DNA of 12,381 nucleotides from Acidothermaceae bacterium (GTDB lineage Bacteria > Actinomycetota > Actinomycetes > Acidothermales > Acidothermaceae): assembly GCA_025925185.1 (NCBI GenBank), contig JAICLV010000066.1, forward strand, positions 1 through 12,381. The letters run 5' to 3'. The number at the start of each line of letters is the position of its first letter. Position 1 is the stretch's first letter. The notes under the pieces are model-generated. The model saw only the letters and a list, made by a program, of their open reading frames with translations. It searched no databases and was not told the origin of the DNA. The position numbers and the translations under genes were made by a program. Positions 1 through 7,730 of the stretch are shown here, one piece after another.

Positions 1-839
1 ACCGCCTTGGTGTGCATCTGGCAGATGCGGCTCTCGGTGACACCGAGCACCTGGCCAATTTCGGCCAGCGTCAAGCCCTCGTAGTAGTACAACGTGACGA
101 CGATCTTCTCGCGCTCGGGCAGCGTGTTGATCGCGCGCGAGAGCAGGAACTTGGTCTCCTCGGTCTCGAAGGCCTCGACCGGGTCTTCGGCTTTGGTGTC
201 TTCGAGTGTGTCGACCAGCGACAGTTTGTCGCCACGCTCGCCGCCGACGTTGAGCAACTCGTCGAGCGCGATGACGTTGACGAACGAGACCTGGCTGAAA
301 ATGGTGTGTAACTCGTCGAGGCTGATGCCGAGCTCGCCGGCGACCTCCGCCTCGGTCGGGGTGCGATGCAGTTTCGACTCGAGCGCGGCGTACGCCTTCT
401 CGACCTCGCGCGCCTTGTAACGCACTGAGCGCGGGATCCAGTCGATCGCGCGCAGCTCGTCGATGATCGCGCCTTTGATGCGGCTGATCGCGTACGTCTC
501 GAACTTGATCGCGCGGTCGAGGTCGAACTTCTCGATGGCGTCGATCAAGCCGAAGATGCCGTACGACACGAGGTCTGCTTGCTCGATGTTCGGCGGCAGA
601 CCCACGCCCACCCGACCCGCGACGTACTTCACCAGCGGCGAGTAATGCAAGATCAAGCGTTCGCGCAGTTGGCCTTCGCCGGTAGCCTTGAACTCGTGCC
701 ACAGCTCGCGAAGCGCGGTCTCGGCGTCGAGTTTCGCCGCCTCGGCCTCCAACTTCGCGGCCTCCAACTTCGCGGTCTCGTGATCTGCTGTGCTGGCTAG
801 CACGCCGGAGCGCTCAGGCTCTGGGGTGCGCGCGGTCAT
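1..839 (-). CDS. whiG: RNA polymerase sigma factor WhiG/FliA family (3' end cut by window edge)
   Basis: An alternative sigma-70 factor of the FliA/WhiG family, which directs RNA polymerase to sporulation or flagellar promoters. Translation from the ATG at 839 gives 279 complete codons with no stop before the window edge; probably only a short C-terminal tail is missing. Residues about 57-145 hold region 2, including [34 protein letters not shown] and [16 protein letters not shown]. Region 3 follows ([14 protein letters not shown], about 160-173). Region 4 has [17 protein letters not shown] and a helix-turn-helix around [19 protein letters not shown] (about 240-276). The N-terminal 45 residues are an unusual Ala/Glu/Lys/Leu-rich, probably helical extension with a tandem repeat (AKLEA twice). 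The start lies inside the end of xerC (26-bp overlap), and GAGGG a few bases upstream is a credible ribosome site, so translation is probably coupled to xerC. WhiG rather than FliA is inferred from the location beside xerC. Family certain, symbol likely. Confidence 0.9.
   Translation of the reverse strand, partial: MTARTPEPERSGVLASTADHETAKLEAAKLEAEAAKLDAETALRELWHEFKATGEGQLRERLILHYSPLVKYVAGRVGVGLPPNIEQADLVSYGIFGLIDAIEKFDLDRAIKFETYAISRIKGAIIDELRAIDWIPRSVRYKAREVEKAYAALESKLHRTPTEAEVAGELGISLDELHTIFSQVSFVNVIALDELLNVGGERGDKLSLVDTLEDTKAEDPVEAFETEETKFLLSRAINTLPEREKIVVTLYYYEGLTLAEIGQVLGVTESRICQMHTKA
746..775 (-). repeat. Two perfect 15-bp tandem copies in the whiG N-terminus
   Basis: The 15-bp unit CCTCCAACTTCGCGG (plus strand) occurs at 746-760 and again, identically, at 761-775. 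It encodes the repeated Ala-Lys-Leu-Glu-Ala stretch in the N-terminal extension of the sigma factor, with a degenerate further copy (AKLDAE) just after it in the protein. Being a multiple of three, copy-number change would lengthen a helix without shifting the frame. Confidence 0.9.
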
Positions 840-1932
840 AAGTAGCCCTCAGTCGCTCGACGGATACGTGCGTGTAGATCTGTGTGGTTGCGAGCGTAGC
901 GTGACCGAGTATCTCTTGGACGGTTCTTAGGTCCGCGCCGCCCTCCAACAGGTGGGTTGCGGCGCTGTGCCGCAGCCCGTGCGGACCAAGATCAGGCGCG
1001 CCGTCGACACCGGCCAACCGGGCGTGGACCAGCCGCCGGACGGCCCGCTGATCGATCCGGCCACCTCGCGTCCCGAGGAACAGCGCCGAGCCGCTGACCG
1101 GGCCCGCCAGCGCCGAACGCCCCGCATCGACCCACCGCCCGACCGCCTTCACCGCAGGCACGCCGAGCGGCACCGAACGCTCCTTGCCGCCCTTGCCGAA
1201 CACCCGCACCACCCGTCGCCCCTGGTCGACGTCGTCGACGTCCAGCCCGACGAGCTCGCCCACGCGAATCCCGGTCGCGTACAGCACCTCCAGCATCGCC
1301 GCGTCGCGCAACGCCACCGCCCGCGCCACCGGCTCGTCGTCCGCGGGCTCGTCACCCGCCTGCACCGGTTCGAGCAGCCTCGCCGCTTGCCGCACCGACA
1401 ACACCTCGGGCAGCGCGCGGGGCGCCTTCGGCGTCGCGAGCGTCAGCCCCGGGTCGGGCGCCAACCAGCCGCGCTTTGCGCAAAAGGCGGTGAAAACGCG
1501 AGCGGACGACGCCCTGCGGGCGATCGTCGTCCGCGCCTTTCCCGACGTCGTCAGTTTGGCCAACCAACTGCGAAGCGTCGCGATGCCGATGCTGTCCGGG
1601 GCCGTCGCGCCGAGGCGCGCCGCGTGATCGAGCAGGCTCTCGACATCGGTGCGGTACGCCCGGGCGGTATTGGGCGACAGCCCACGCTCCAAGGCGATGT
1701 GCTGGTCGAACGCCGCCAACGCGTCCGCGAGCGCGGGCGGCAAGGCCGGGGACACGGCCGGCGCGGGCGGCAAGGCCGGGGACAGGGCCGGCGCGGCCGC
1801 CTCCGCCGCCGCGGCCGAGCCAGCCGAGCCAGCCGAGCCAGCCGAGCCAGCCGAGCCAGCCGAGCCAGCCGAGCCAGCCTCGACGTTCGCACCCACGTCC
1901 GCCACGCTCGCCGCCCACGTCGTCCGGGTCAA
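814..1932 (-). CDS. xerC: Tyrosine recombinase XerC
   Basis: Site-specific tyrosine recombinase, expected to act on dif in the cytoplasm to resolve chromosome dimers. Numbering from the TTG at 1932 (372 residues), the core-binding domain lies around 100-190 ([20 protein letters not shown] near its start). The catalytic domain shows the full residue set: R223 in [13 protein letters not shown]247 in the [10 protein letters not shown] hairpin, H318 and R321 in [15 protein letters not shown]344 in LGHATLATT, and nucleophile Y353 in QIYTHV. The protein is longer than the usual roughly 300 residues because of a low-complexity N-terminus: seven Gly-Ser-Ala repeats, then an Ala/Pro-rich stretch. The start is therefore uncertain. 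TTG at 1932 lies 13 bp after the dprA stop, but a GTG at 1755 would still give a full enzyme and leave the repeats untranslated. Its 3' end overlaps whiG. Possible alternatives (XerD or another dif-like recombinase) are less likely at this location. Confidence 0.93.
   Translation of the reverse strand: MTRTTWAASVADVGANVEAGSAGSAGSAGSAGSAGSAGSAAAAEAAAPALSPALPPAPAVSPALPPALADALAAFDQHIALERGLSPNTARAYRTDVESLLDHAARLGATAPDSIGIATLRSWLAKLTTSGKARTTIARRASSARVFTAFCAKRGWLAPDPGLTLATPKAPRALPEVLSVRQAARLLEPVQAGDEPADDEPVARAVALRDAAMLEVLYATGIRVGELVGLDVDDVDQGRRVVRVFGKGGKERSVPLGVPAVKAVGRWVDAGRSALAGPVSGSALFLGTRGGRIDQRAVRRLVHARLAGVDGAPDLGPHGLRHSAATHLLEGGADLRTVQEILGHATLATTQIYTHVSVERLRATYDRAHPRA
1731..1790 (-). repeat. 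Two 30-bp tandem copies in the xerC N-terminal linker
   Basis: Positions 1731-1760 and 1761-1790 are 30-bp tandem copies differing at one base (C1755 versus G1785), and a partial third copy begins at 1791. In the xerC frame they encode the duplicated Ala/Pro segment containing SPALPP twice. The single difference creates the GTG at 1755, which is a possible alternative xerC start. Confidence 0.9.
1815..1877 (-). repeat. Seven perfect 9-bp tandem copies encoding (Gly-Ser-Ala)7
   Basis: The 9-bp unit CCGAGCCAG (plus strand) is repeated seven times without a mismatch. In the xerC frame each copy encodes Gly-Ser-Ala, giving a flexible linker of 21 residues. Perfect identity between copies suggests recent slippage expansion. 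Because the unit is a multiple of three, copy-number change keeps the frame. If translation starts at the internal GTG (1755) instead, the array is part of a leader between dprA and xerC. Confidence 0.95.
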
Positions 1933-1945
1933 GCACCGCCACGCC

Positions 1946-3082
1946 TCAGTCCGGCCGCCGCGTCGGCGGCAGCCGCCAGCCGACGTCGGTGCGCATCACC
2001 AGGCCGCGGGCGGCGAGGGCTCCGAGGCAGCGGGTCACCTGCCGCAACTCGACGCCGGCGGCGCTGGCGATGCGCGCGGGTCCGACCGGCGTCCGCACCG
2101 GTACCGCGTCGAGCACCCGGCGCGACACCGGGTCAAGCTCGTCGCGCGGATCGTGGCGCACCTCCGGCAGCGGCGCGAGGTCGTCGCCCATCGCCCCGAT
2201 CAGCTCGATGACGTCGGCCGCGCTAGTGACGCACGACGCCCACGGTTGCTTGAGCAGGCCGTTGGTTCCGGCCGACATCGCGGACGTGATCGGCCCGGGC
2301 ACCGACATGACGTGACGCCCGAGGTCGCGGGCGCGGTTGGCGGTGCTCAGCGAGCCGCTGCGCGAGGCCGCCTCGACGACGACCGTGCCCGCGGTCAGCG
2401 CGGCGATGACCCGATTTCGCACCAAGAACCGATGGCGCATCGGAGCGCAGCCAGGCGGCCATTCGCTGATCACCAACCCCGCCGCGCCGATGCGTTCGAT
2501 CAGCGCCGAATGCCCGCGCGGGTAGGCGACGTCGACGCCGCACGCGAGCACCGCGATGGTGACCCCGTCGCCACTGATCGCTCCACGATGCGCCGCCCCG
2601 TCGATGCCGTACGCGCCGCCACTGACCACGGTCCAGCCGCGCTCGACAGCGCCGAGGGCGAACTCCGCGGCGACGTACTCGCCGTACGCGGTCGACGCGC
2701 GCGCCCCCACGATCGCAACGGAGCGCGCGCACGCGGCGGGCAAATCCAGCTCGCCGCGCACCCAAAGCCCGTACGGCACCGACGCGTAATCGCCTTCTAG
2801 GTATGCCAGCTCGTCGAGCGTCGACGGCCACTCGTCGTCGCCCGGCACGATGAATCGCGCACCGCACGCGCGTGCCGCCTCCAGGTCTCGCTCCGGACGC
2901 GCGCCAGCCACCCGGGCTTGCCAGTGCAGCACGTTTTTCACCTTCAGCGTGCCGTCGCGCAACCCGCGCACCGCCGAAACCGCGCCGTCGGCCACCACCT
3001 TGCGCGACAACTCGGGATCGGGCTCGGCGATGCGCGACAGCAGGGCCCGCGCGCGGCGCTCGCCGAGATCGCCCCCCGTCAC
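1946..3082 (-). CDS. dprA: DNA-processing protein DprA
   Basis: DprA/Smf binds incoming single-stranded DNA and loads RecA during natural transformation; many actinobacteria keep it without proven competence. From the GTG at 3082 the protein has 378 residues. This start is chosen because GTGA overlaps the comM stop by 4 bp, and the open frame further upstream lies inside comM. The Rossmann-like core has [11 protein letters not shown] (about 124-134), [12 protein letters not shown] (about 154-165), [20 protein letters not shown] and [13 protein letters not shown] (about 218-230). [12 protein letters not shown] (about 234-245) and VPGPI follow. A C-terminal winged-helix domain (about 315-372, ending near [13 protein letters not shown]) is present, as in many full-length DprA proteins. 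It sits between comM and xerC, the usual actinobacterial order. Family identification is secure; a role in transformation here is inference. Confidence 0.95.
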   Translation of the reverse strand: MTGGDLGERRARALLSRIAEPDPELSRKVVADGAVSAVRGLRDGTLKVKNVLHWQARVAGARPERDLEAARACGARFIVPGDDEWPSTLDELAYLEGDYASVPYGLWVRGELDLPAACARSVAIVGARASTAYGEYVAAEFALGAVERGWTVVSGGAYGIDGAAHRGAISGDGVTIAVLACGVDVAYPRGHSALIERIGAAGLVISEWPPGCAPMRHRFLVRNRVIAALTAGTVVVEAASRSGSLSTANRARDLGRHVMSVPGPITSAMSAGTNGLLKQPWASCVTSAADVIELIGAMGDDLAPLPEVRHDPRDELDPVSRRVLDAVPVRTPVGPARIASAAGVELRQVTRCLGALAARGLVMRTDVGWRLPPTRRPD

Positions 3083-4623
3083 GCGGCCACCCCCGTCCGC
3101 AGGTACAGCGCCTCGTCGACCTCGTCGGCGCCGGGCCGGTCGACTTCCGCGAGGTCGGCGAGGGTCCAGGCGACTCGCAGCACCCGGTCGAGGCCGCGCG
3201 CCGAGAGCCGGCCGAGGTCGAGCGCGCGCTCGGCGGCCTTCATCGCGGCGCGACCGGGCGCGAAGCAGCCACGCAACTCGCGACCTGGGATCTCGCTGTT
3301 CGTGCGCCACGGCGTCCGCGCGAAGCGGCGCGCCGCGCGATCGCGCGCGGCCGACACCCGCGCCGCGACCACCTCGGTCGGCTCGACGTTCGCGCGATCA
3401 GCCAGCAGGTCCGCGCGGCTGACCGGGTCCATCCGCACCTGCAGGTCGACCCGGTCGAGCAACGGGCCTGACAGCTTGGCCAGGTAGCGCCGCCGCATGA
3501 GCGGCGAACAGGTGCACGACGTCGGTGTGCCGGCCGTCGCGCAACCGCATGGATTCGCCGCCAGCACGAGCAAGAACCGAGCGGGGAACTGCGCGACGCC
3601 ACCCGATCGCGCGATGGTCACGTGTCCGGACTCCAGCGGCTGCCGCAGCGCGTCGAGCACACCCGAAGCGAACTCGGGGGCCTCGTCGAGGAAGAGCACG
3701 CCCTGGTGGGCGAGCGACGCCTGCCCCGGGCGGGCCATGCCGCTGCCGCCGCCGACGAGCGCCGCGACCGTCGTCGTGTGATGCGGGTCGCGAAACGGCG
3801 GCCGGGTGATCAACGGACATTGCGCGGGCAGCACGCCGGCGACAGAGTGCACCGCCGTCACCTCGAGCGCGGCCTCGTAGTCCAGCTTCGGCAGCAAGCC
3901 GGGCAACCGCGCGGCGAGCATCGTCTTGCCGGTGCCGGGATCGCCGAGCAACAAGGTGTGGTGCGACCCGGCCGCCGCCACCTCGACCGCGCGCCGCCCG
4001 GTGGGCTGGCCGAGCACGTCGGCGAGGTCGGCCACGTCAACGGCCGAAGACAGTTCGCGGGCGGCGACGACGCTGGCCAGGTCGACAATCTCTTCCTCGG
4101 AAGGCGGCTCCCCCCGCCGCAGCGCCGCGAGGAGGTCGCCGAGCGACCCGACAGGCCACACCTCCACGTCGGCGATGAGCCGCGCCTCCGCCGCGTTGCC
4201 GGTCGGCACCGCGACCCGCGAGAACCCGCCGCGCGAGGCGGCCAGCGTCGCAGGCAGCACGCCGCGGATCGGCCGCACTTTGCCGTCGAGGCCGAGCTCA
4301 CCGAAAAGCACCAGGTCGTGCAGCGCGGACGGCGGGACACGGCCCGCCGCGCACAGGATCGCCGCGGCCATCGACAGGTCGAAGCCGGAGCCGTGCTTGG
4401 GCAAGGTCGCGGGGGAAAGCCCCAGCGTGATGCGCTTTTGCGGCCAGTCCTCGCCGGAGTTTTGGATCGCGGCGCGCACCCGGTCGCGCGACTCCGACAG
4501 GGCCGCGTCGGGCAGCCCGACGATCGTCAAGCCCGGGATGCCCTGCGCGAGGTCGGCCTCGACTTCCACCACCTGGCCGCGCACGCCGGTGAGCGCCACC
4601 GACCAGGCGCGGGCGAGCGCCAT
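3079..4623 (-). CDS. comM: ComM/YifB-family Mg-chelatase-like AAA+ ATPase
   Basis: AAA+ ATPase of the ComM/YifB family. In gamma-proteobacteria ComM is a hexameric helicase that drives branch migration during integration of transforming DNA; the actinobacterial role is less established. The protein has 514 residues. The N-terminal Lon-protease-like domain (about 1-170) starts with ARAWSVALTG and includes GLPDAALSESRDRVRAAIQNSG. The ATPase domain has Walker A GDPGTGKT (227-234), Walker B GVLFLDEAPEF (from about 308), a cysteine cluster of the NPCGC...CTC type (C359, C361, C370, C372) and SGPLLDRVDL with a probable arginine finger at R391. The C-terminal Mg-chelatase-like domain ends near position 3082. 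The ATG at 4623 shares one base with the yraN stop (TGATG); a TTG at 4626 is an alternative. Its stop overlaps the dprA start, so translation of yraN, comM and dprA is probably coupled. Confidence 0.94.
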   Translation of the reverse strand: MALARAWSVALTGVRGQVVEVEADLAQGIPGLTIVGLPDAALSESRDRVRAAIQNSGEDWPQKRITLGLSPATLPKHGSGFDLSMAAAILCAAGRVPPSALHDLVLFGELGLDGKVRPIRGVLPATLAASRGGFSRVAVPTGNAAEARLIADVEVWPVGSLGDLLAALRRGEPPSEEEIVDLASVVAARELSSAVDVADLADVLGQPTGRRAVEVAAAGSHHTLLLGDPGTGKTMLAARLPGLLPKLDYEAALEVTAVHSVAGVLPAQCPLITRPPFRDPHHTTTVAALVGGGSGMARPGQASLAHQGVLFLDEAPEFASGVLDALRQPLESGHVTIARSGGVAQFPARFLLVLAANPCGCATAGTPTSCTCSPLMRRRYLAKLSGPLLDRVDLQVRMDPVSRADLLADRANVEPTEVVAARVSAARDRAARRFARTPWRTNSEIPGRELRGCFAPGRAAMKAAERALDLGRLSARGLDRVLRVAWTLADLAEVDRPGADEVDEALYLRTGVAA

Positions 4624-5054
4624 CAAAACGCCCCGCGCAGGTGCTCGACGAGGGGCGCGCCCGCGCGCGGCAGCAGCACCGCCACCACGTCGAAGCGGAT
4701 GTCGGCGAACCCGCCGCCGTCGACCGCGCGCGCCTCCCGGGTGGCGGCCAGCCAGCGCGCGGCGAGCCGGCGCAGCCGGGCGGCCTTCGCCGGTGTAACC
4801 GCGTCGAGCGGGGTGCCGAAGGCGACGTCACGCCGGGTCTTCACCTCGCACACGACCAGGACGTCGCCGTCACGCGCGACGATGTCGATCTCGCCTTCGC
4901 GACAGCGCCAATTCCGCGCCAGCAAGGAGAACCCGGCATCGACTAGATGCCGGGCAGCGAGGTTCTCGCCGTACCTCCCAAGCGCGACCCGCGCGCTGTC
5001 ACGCCGCGAGCCGTCACCGCCTCGCGTCGTCCGATCTGCGTCGACCGCCACCAC
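4623..5054 (-). CDS. yraN: YraN/UPF0102 family endonuclease-like protein
   Basis: Small protein of the UPF0102 (YraN) family, with a predicted restriction-endonuclease-like fold and no firmly assigned function; a role in DNA processing with its neighbours ComM and DprA is inferred. It has 143 residues. The family block [18 protein letters not shown] lies at about 25-42. The putative nuclease core is [10 protein letters not shown] followed by [10 protein letters not shown], giving the D-(E-x-K) set D57, E70 and K72. The conserved [17 protein letters not shown] follows. The GTG at 5054 is well supported: GGAGGT lies about six bases upstream. It is separated from the DUF2469 gene by 94 bp, the largest gap in the series, so a promoter could lie there, although I see no convincing one. 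Confidence 0.9.
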   Translation of the reverse strand: MVAVDADRTTRGGDGSRRDSARVALGRYGENLAARHLVDAGFSLLARNWRCREGEIDIVARDGDVLVVCEVKTRRDVAFGTPLDAVTPAKAARLRRLAARWLAATREARAVDGGGFADIRFDVVAVLLPRAGAPLVEHLRGAF

Positions 5055-5148
5055 GACACCACCTCCGGCAACGAGCCTGCCGAAGTGCGAGGGGCGAACA
5101 CGCCGTCACAGGCCTCGCTGTGGAGGGCCGAACCGAGAGCTGTGGATG

Positions 5149-5460
5149 TCAGGAGCCGTCGGGAATTTGCAGGTCGCTCTTGGCGAGCTCCTCGACGTTG
5201 ACGTCTTTGAACGTGACGACCTTGACGTTCTTGACCAGCCGCTGCGGGCGGTACATGTCCCAGACCCACGCGTCTGACATCGACACCTCGAAGAACACCT
5301 CGCCACCGGCGTTGCGCACGTCGAGCGCGTACTCGTTCGTCAGGTAGAACCGGCGCTCGGTCTCGATGACGTACTTGAAGAGGCCGACGACGTCGCGGTA
5401 CTCGCGATAGAGCTGCAGCTCCATGTCGGTCTCGTAGTTCTCAAGATCCTCGGCGCTCAC
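5149..5460 (-). CDS. DUF2469 family protein
   Basis: A 103-residue protein of the DUF2469 family, conserved in actinobacteria between rnhB and yraN; its function is unknown. The sequence shows the typical acidic and aromatic start SAEDLENYETDMELQLYREYRD (split here: SAEDLENYETDME, then LQLYREYRD), then FKYVIETERRFYLTNEY, FFEVSMSDAWVWDMYRP and VKVVTFKDVNVEEL. No signal peptide, membrane segment or catalytic motif is visible. The protein is rich in Glu, Asp, Tyr and Phe, so it is probably cytoplasmic. The GTG at 5460 shares one base with the rnhB stop (TAGTG) and has GGAGG four to five bases upstream, which makes this start very likely and indicates translational coupling to rnhB. Confidence 0.93.
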   Translation of the reverse strand: MSAEDLENYETDMELQLYREYRDVVGLFKYVIETERRFYLTNEYALDVRNAGGEVFFEVSMSDAWVWDMYRPQRLVKNVKVVTFKDVNVEELAKSDLQIPDGS

Positions 5461-6221
5461 TAAACCTCCACCGGGAGCTCGATCAACTCGGCGGGCAGCT
5501 CGGCGCCAGGCGGGTCGTCGGTCACACCAGCATTGTCGCTCATTTCGGCCCCGGCGAGACGGGTCAACTCGATCATGCCCCCGGCCACCCGCACGTTGAC
5601 GAAGGACCGCCGGTGCTGCCCGCACGGACCATGACGCCGCAGCGCCTGCTGGTGGTCGGGCGTGACGTAGCCCTTGTGCTCGTCGAAGCCGTACGCCGGG
5701 AACTCGTCGTGCATCGCCACCATCAGCCGGTCTCGGGTGACCTTCGCGATCACGGACGCCGCGGCGATGCACGCCGCCACCCGGTCGCCCTTCCAGACCG
5801 CGAGGCCGGGGGCGCCGATCCCGGCGACCGGGAAACCGTCGGTGAGCACGTACGCCGGCCGGATGGTCAGCCCGGCGATCGCCCGCCGCATGCCCTCGAT
5901 GTTCGCCTTGTGCAGCCCGATGCGGTCGACGTCGGCGGCTGAGATGATCACCGCCGACCACGCGACCGCCCGCTCGACCACTTGCGCGTAGACCCGCTCC
6001 CGCGCTGCGGGCGTGAGCAGCTTGGAGTCGGCGAGCTCGGGCACGACCCCCCGTCGTCCGGGAGCAAGGACACACGCCCCGACCACGAGGGGGCCGGCGC
6101 ACGCGCCGCGACCAGCCTCGTCGGCGCCTGCGACCGGGTCGAGCCCGGCCTTGATCAGCGTGCGCTCGTAGGCGTAGAGGTTGCGCGGCTTCTTGCGCGC
6201 TGGCGCTTTCGCGGCGGGCAT
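5460..6221 (-). CDS. rnhB: Ribonuclease HII
   Basis: RNase HII cleaves RNA in RNA/DNA hybrids and starts removal of single ribonucleotides misincorporated in DNA. The protein has 253 residues from the ATG at 6221. All four metal-binding acidic positions of the family are visible: D34 and E35 in [15 protein letters not shown]128 in YVLTDGFPV and D146 in [31 protein letters not shown] and the [13 protein letters not shown] block also match the family. The N-terminal 20 residues are basic, and about 30 C-terminal residues beyond the catalytic domain are Pro/Glu-rich. The gene starts 9 bp after the lepB stop and ends within the DUF2469 start, so it belongs to the same transcript. Confidence 0.96.
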   Translation of the reverse strand: MPAAKAPARKKPRNLYAYERTLIKAGLDPVAGADEAGRGACAGPLVVGACVLAPGRRGVVPELADSKLLTPAARERVYAQVVERAVAWSAVIISAADVDRIGLHKANIEGMRRAIAGLTIRPAYVLTDGFPVAGIGAPGLAVWKGDRVAACIAAASVIAKVTRDRLMVAMHDEFPAYGFDEHKGYVTPDHQQALRRHGPCGQHRRSFVNVRVAGGMIELTRLAGAEMSDNAGVTDDPPGAELPAELIELPVEV

Positions 6222-6230
6222 CGCAGCAGC

Positions 6231-7253
6231 CTACGTCGTGACGACCCGCCGCGAGCGGTGTCGGCTGCGCTTGCGCGCCCGCCACAGCCCGACCGGCAAC
6301 ACCGCCAAAGTGCCGACGCCGTACGGGAATCCCACCGCCGCGGCGCCGGACACGCTCGCAGGCACGCCGTGGAACGCCGACGGGATGCCAAGACCGCGCC
6401 AATGCCCAATCGGCCACACGATGACGAACGCGCGTCCGATGACCTTGCTCTCGGGGATCGTGCCGCCGCCCGGGTCGCCGGTGTGCGAGCGGGAGTCGGC
6501 GGAGTCGTCGCGGTGGTCGCCCTCGACCCACAGCCGGCCAGGCGGCACCGTGATGTCGAAGTGCCGCGCGCTGTTGACCTCGGTGGTCGTGCCCACGGCG
6601 GGGGTGCCCGAGGCGAGGTATGTCTCGTCGAGCGCCTTGCCATTGACCTTGATGCGGCCCTGCGCGTCACAGCAGGTGACGTGGTCGCCGGGGACGCCGA
6701 TCACCCGCTTGATGAAGTCCTTCTCACCCGCGGGCGCGAAGCCGAGGAAGCTGCCGACGTCGCGCAGCGCGCCGGTCACCGGGTTGGACGCCGGCGACGT
6801 GGTGACCTCGGGGGTCCAGGAGTCCTCGCCGTTGAAGACCACGATCTGGCCACGTTGCACGTGCCCGACCTCGTATGAAAGCCGGTTGACCAGCACCCGG
6901 TCGCCGACGTGCAGCGTGTTCTCCATCGAGCCGGACGGGATGTAGAACGCCTGGAACAAGAACGTGTGCACGAGCAGCGCGATGCCGAATGCGACGCACA
7001 GCAGCACGAGGACCTCAAGTAAGAACGGACGCTGCTTGCGTGGTTTTTTCGCCCGTCGGCGGCGATGGGTGCCACGGCGCGGGCGTTCAGGCTCGACAGC
7101 GCCGTTGTCGGGCGCGGTGTCGGGCGCGGTGTCGGGCGCGGTGTCGGGCGCGGTGTCGGCCGCACGGTCGTTCTCGGACGCCGTCGCGGCAGGGTCCTCG
7201 GGGGGCGGCTCGGTAAAGACCTCGGCCGGCGGGCGGACCGGCTCGTCGATCAT
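6231..7253 (-). CDS. lepB: Type I signal peptidase LepB
   Basis: Membrane-bound signal peptidase I, which removes signal peptides from exported preproteins on the outer face of the membrane. From the ATG at 7253 the protein has 340 residues. Residues 1-75 form a cytoplasmic, acidic then Arg/Lys-rich tail with four Asp-Thr-Ala-Pro repeats. A membrane helix spans about 77-100. The catalytic serine S109 is in IPSGSMENTLHVGDRVLVN and the catalytic lysine K182 in KDFIKRVIGVPGD. Later blocks include LWVEGDHRDDSADSR and IGRAFVIVWPIG. A second hydrophobic segment (about 301-323) is followed by a very basic tail, so the C-terminus is probably back in the cytoplasm. The open frame continues upstream through rplS, but the ATG fits the family and follows the rplS stop by 37 bp. 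The ribosome site is weak. Confidence 0.95.
   Translation of the reverse strand: MIDEPVRPPAEVFTEPPPEDPAATASENDRAADTAPDTAPDTAPDTAPDNGAVEPERPRRGTHRRRRAKKPRKQRPFLLEVLVLLCVAFGIALLVHTFLFQAFYIPSGSMENTLHVGDRVLVNRLSYEVGHVQRGQIVVFNGEDSWTPEVTTSPASNPVTGALRDVGSFLGFAPAGEKDFIKRVIGVPGDHVTCCDAQGRIKVNGKALDETYLASGTPAVGTTTEVNSARHFDITVPPGRLWVEGDHRDDSADSRSHTGDPGGGTIPESKVIGRAFVIVWPIGHWRGLGIPSAFHGVPASVSGAAAVGFPYGVGTLAVLPVGLWRARKRSRHRSRRVVTT
7107..7154 (-). repeat. Four perfect 12-bp tandem copies in lepB
   Basis: The unit GTCGGGCGCGGT (plus strand) is repeated four times without mismatch, followed by a degenerate copy. In the lepB frame it encodes the repeated Asp-Thr-Ala-Pro motif in the cytoplasmic N-terminal tail (about residues 33-49). 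The array is in frame, so length variation would be tolerated. Confidence 0.93.
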
Positions 7254-7290
7254 CGCGGGCTCGGTGCTGCGCTCACGCGCGAGCGGGCGG

Positions 7291-7659
7291 TCAGTTGGCG
7301 GCCGCGGTGTCGCGTGTCTCGCGCTTCTCGCGGATCTTGGCCTTCTTGCCGCGCAGCTCGCGCAGGTAGTACAGCTTGGCTCGCCGGACGTCGCCGCGCA
7401 TGACGACCTCGATCTTGTCGACGGCCGGGGTGTGCACGGGGAAGGTGCGCTCAACACCGACGCCGAAGCTGACCTTGCGAACCGTGAACGTCTCGCGCAC
7501 ACCGCCGCCCTGGCGGCGGATCACGACTCCCTGGAAGACCTGCACGCGGGAGCGGTTTCCCTCGACGACCCGGACGTGCACCTTCAACGTGTCACCAGGC
7601 CGGAAGTCGGGGACGTCGGAACGCAGCGAGGCGGCGTCGAGCGTGTCGAGACTGTGCAT
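7291..7659 (-). CDS. rplS: 50S ribosomal protein L19
   Basis: Ribosomal protein L19 of the large subunit, located near the 30S-50S interface. From the ATG at 7659 there are 122 residues, close to the usual length. Recognisable family blocks are [58 protein letters not shown] and the basic C-terminal stretch [20 protein letters not shown]. The frame stays open upstream, but the residues there do not resemble L19. An AGGA about 11 bases before the ATG is an acceptable ribosome site. It lies 71 bp downstream of trmD, the gap in which a GC-rich hairpin sits, and 37 bp before lepB. Confidence 0.97.
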   Translation of the reverse strand: MHSLDTLDAASLRSDVPDFRPGDTLKVHVRVVEGNRSRVQVFQGVVIRRQGGGVRETFTVRKVSFGVGVERTFPVHTPAVDKIEVVMRGDVRRAKLYYLRELRGKKAKIREKRETRDTAAAN

Positions 7660-7705
7660 GGCGATGTGGTCCTGCCTGGTGAGGGGCTGCTCGTTGAATG
7701 GGTCG

Positions 7706-7723
7706 GCCCGCGACCGCGCGGGC
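7706..7723 (-). other. GC-only hairpin between trmD and rplS
   Basis: A 7-bp perfect inverted repeat (GCCCGCG / CGCGGGC) with a 4-base loop lies eight bases after the trmD stop and upstream of rplS. It has no following T-run, so it is not a clear intrinsic terminator. It could be an RNA-stability or attenuation element adjusting L19 against TrmD, or chance in GC-rich sequence. Confidence 0.35.
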
Positions 7724-7730
7724 AACCGCT

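Noticed and set aside
952..2211. Long plus-strand open frame opposite xerC
   Set aside because: Arg/Pro/His-rich product with no family features. It lies antisense to a clear xerC with all catalytic residues and is the usual high-GC shadow.
3083..3310. Upstream extension of dprA into comM
   Set aside because: The residues are Arg-rich shadow sequence of comM. The GTGA overlap at 3082 gives a normal DprA.
5120..5150. Two TGTGGA elements resembling DnaA boxes near the end of the DUF2469 gene
   Set aside because: TGTGGATGT and TGTGGAGG match the consensus only partly, with two or more mismatches. There is no cluster, AT-rich stretch or origin gene nearby.
3622..5277. Plus-strand open frame of 551 codons opposite comM and yraN
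   Set aside because: Low-complexity Arg/Gly/His-rich translation antisense to comM and yraN, both of which have intact motifs.
5149..6531. 460-codon minus-strand frame covering the DUF2469 gene
   Set aside because: Only the last 103 codons look like a protein. The rest is the wrong frame of rnhB and lepB, and the GTG at 5460 with its GGAGG site is the real start.
7254..7502. Upstream extension of lepB through rplS
   Set aside because: It would read rplS in the wrong frame. The ATG at 7253 gives a normal signal peptidase.
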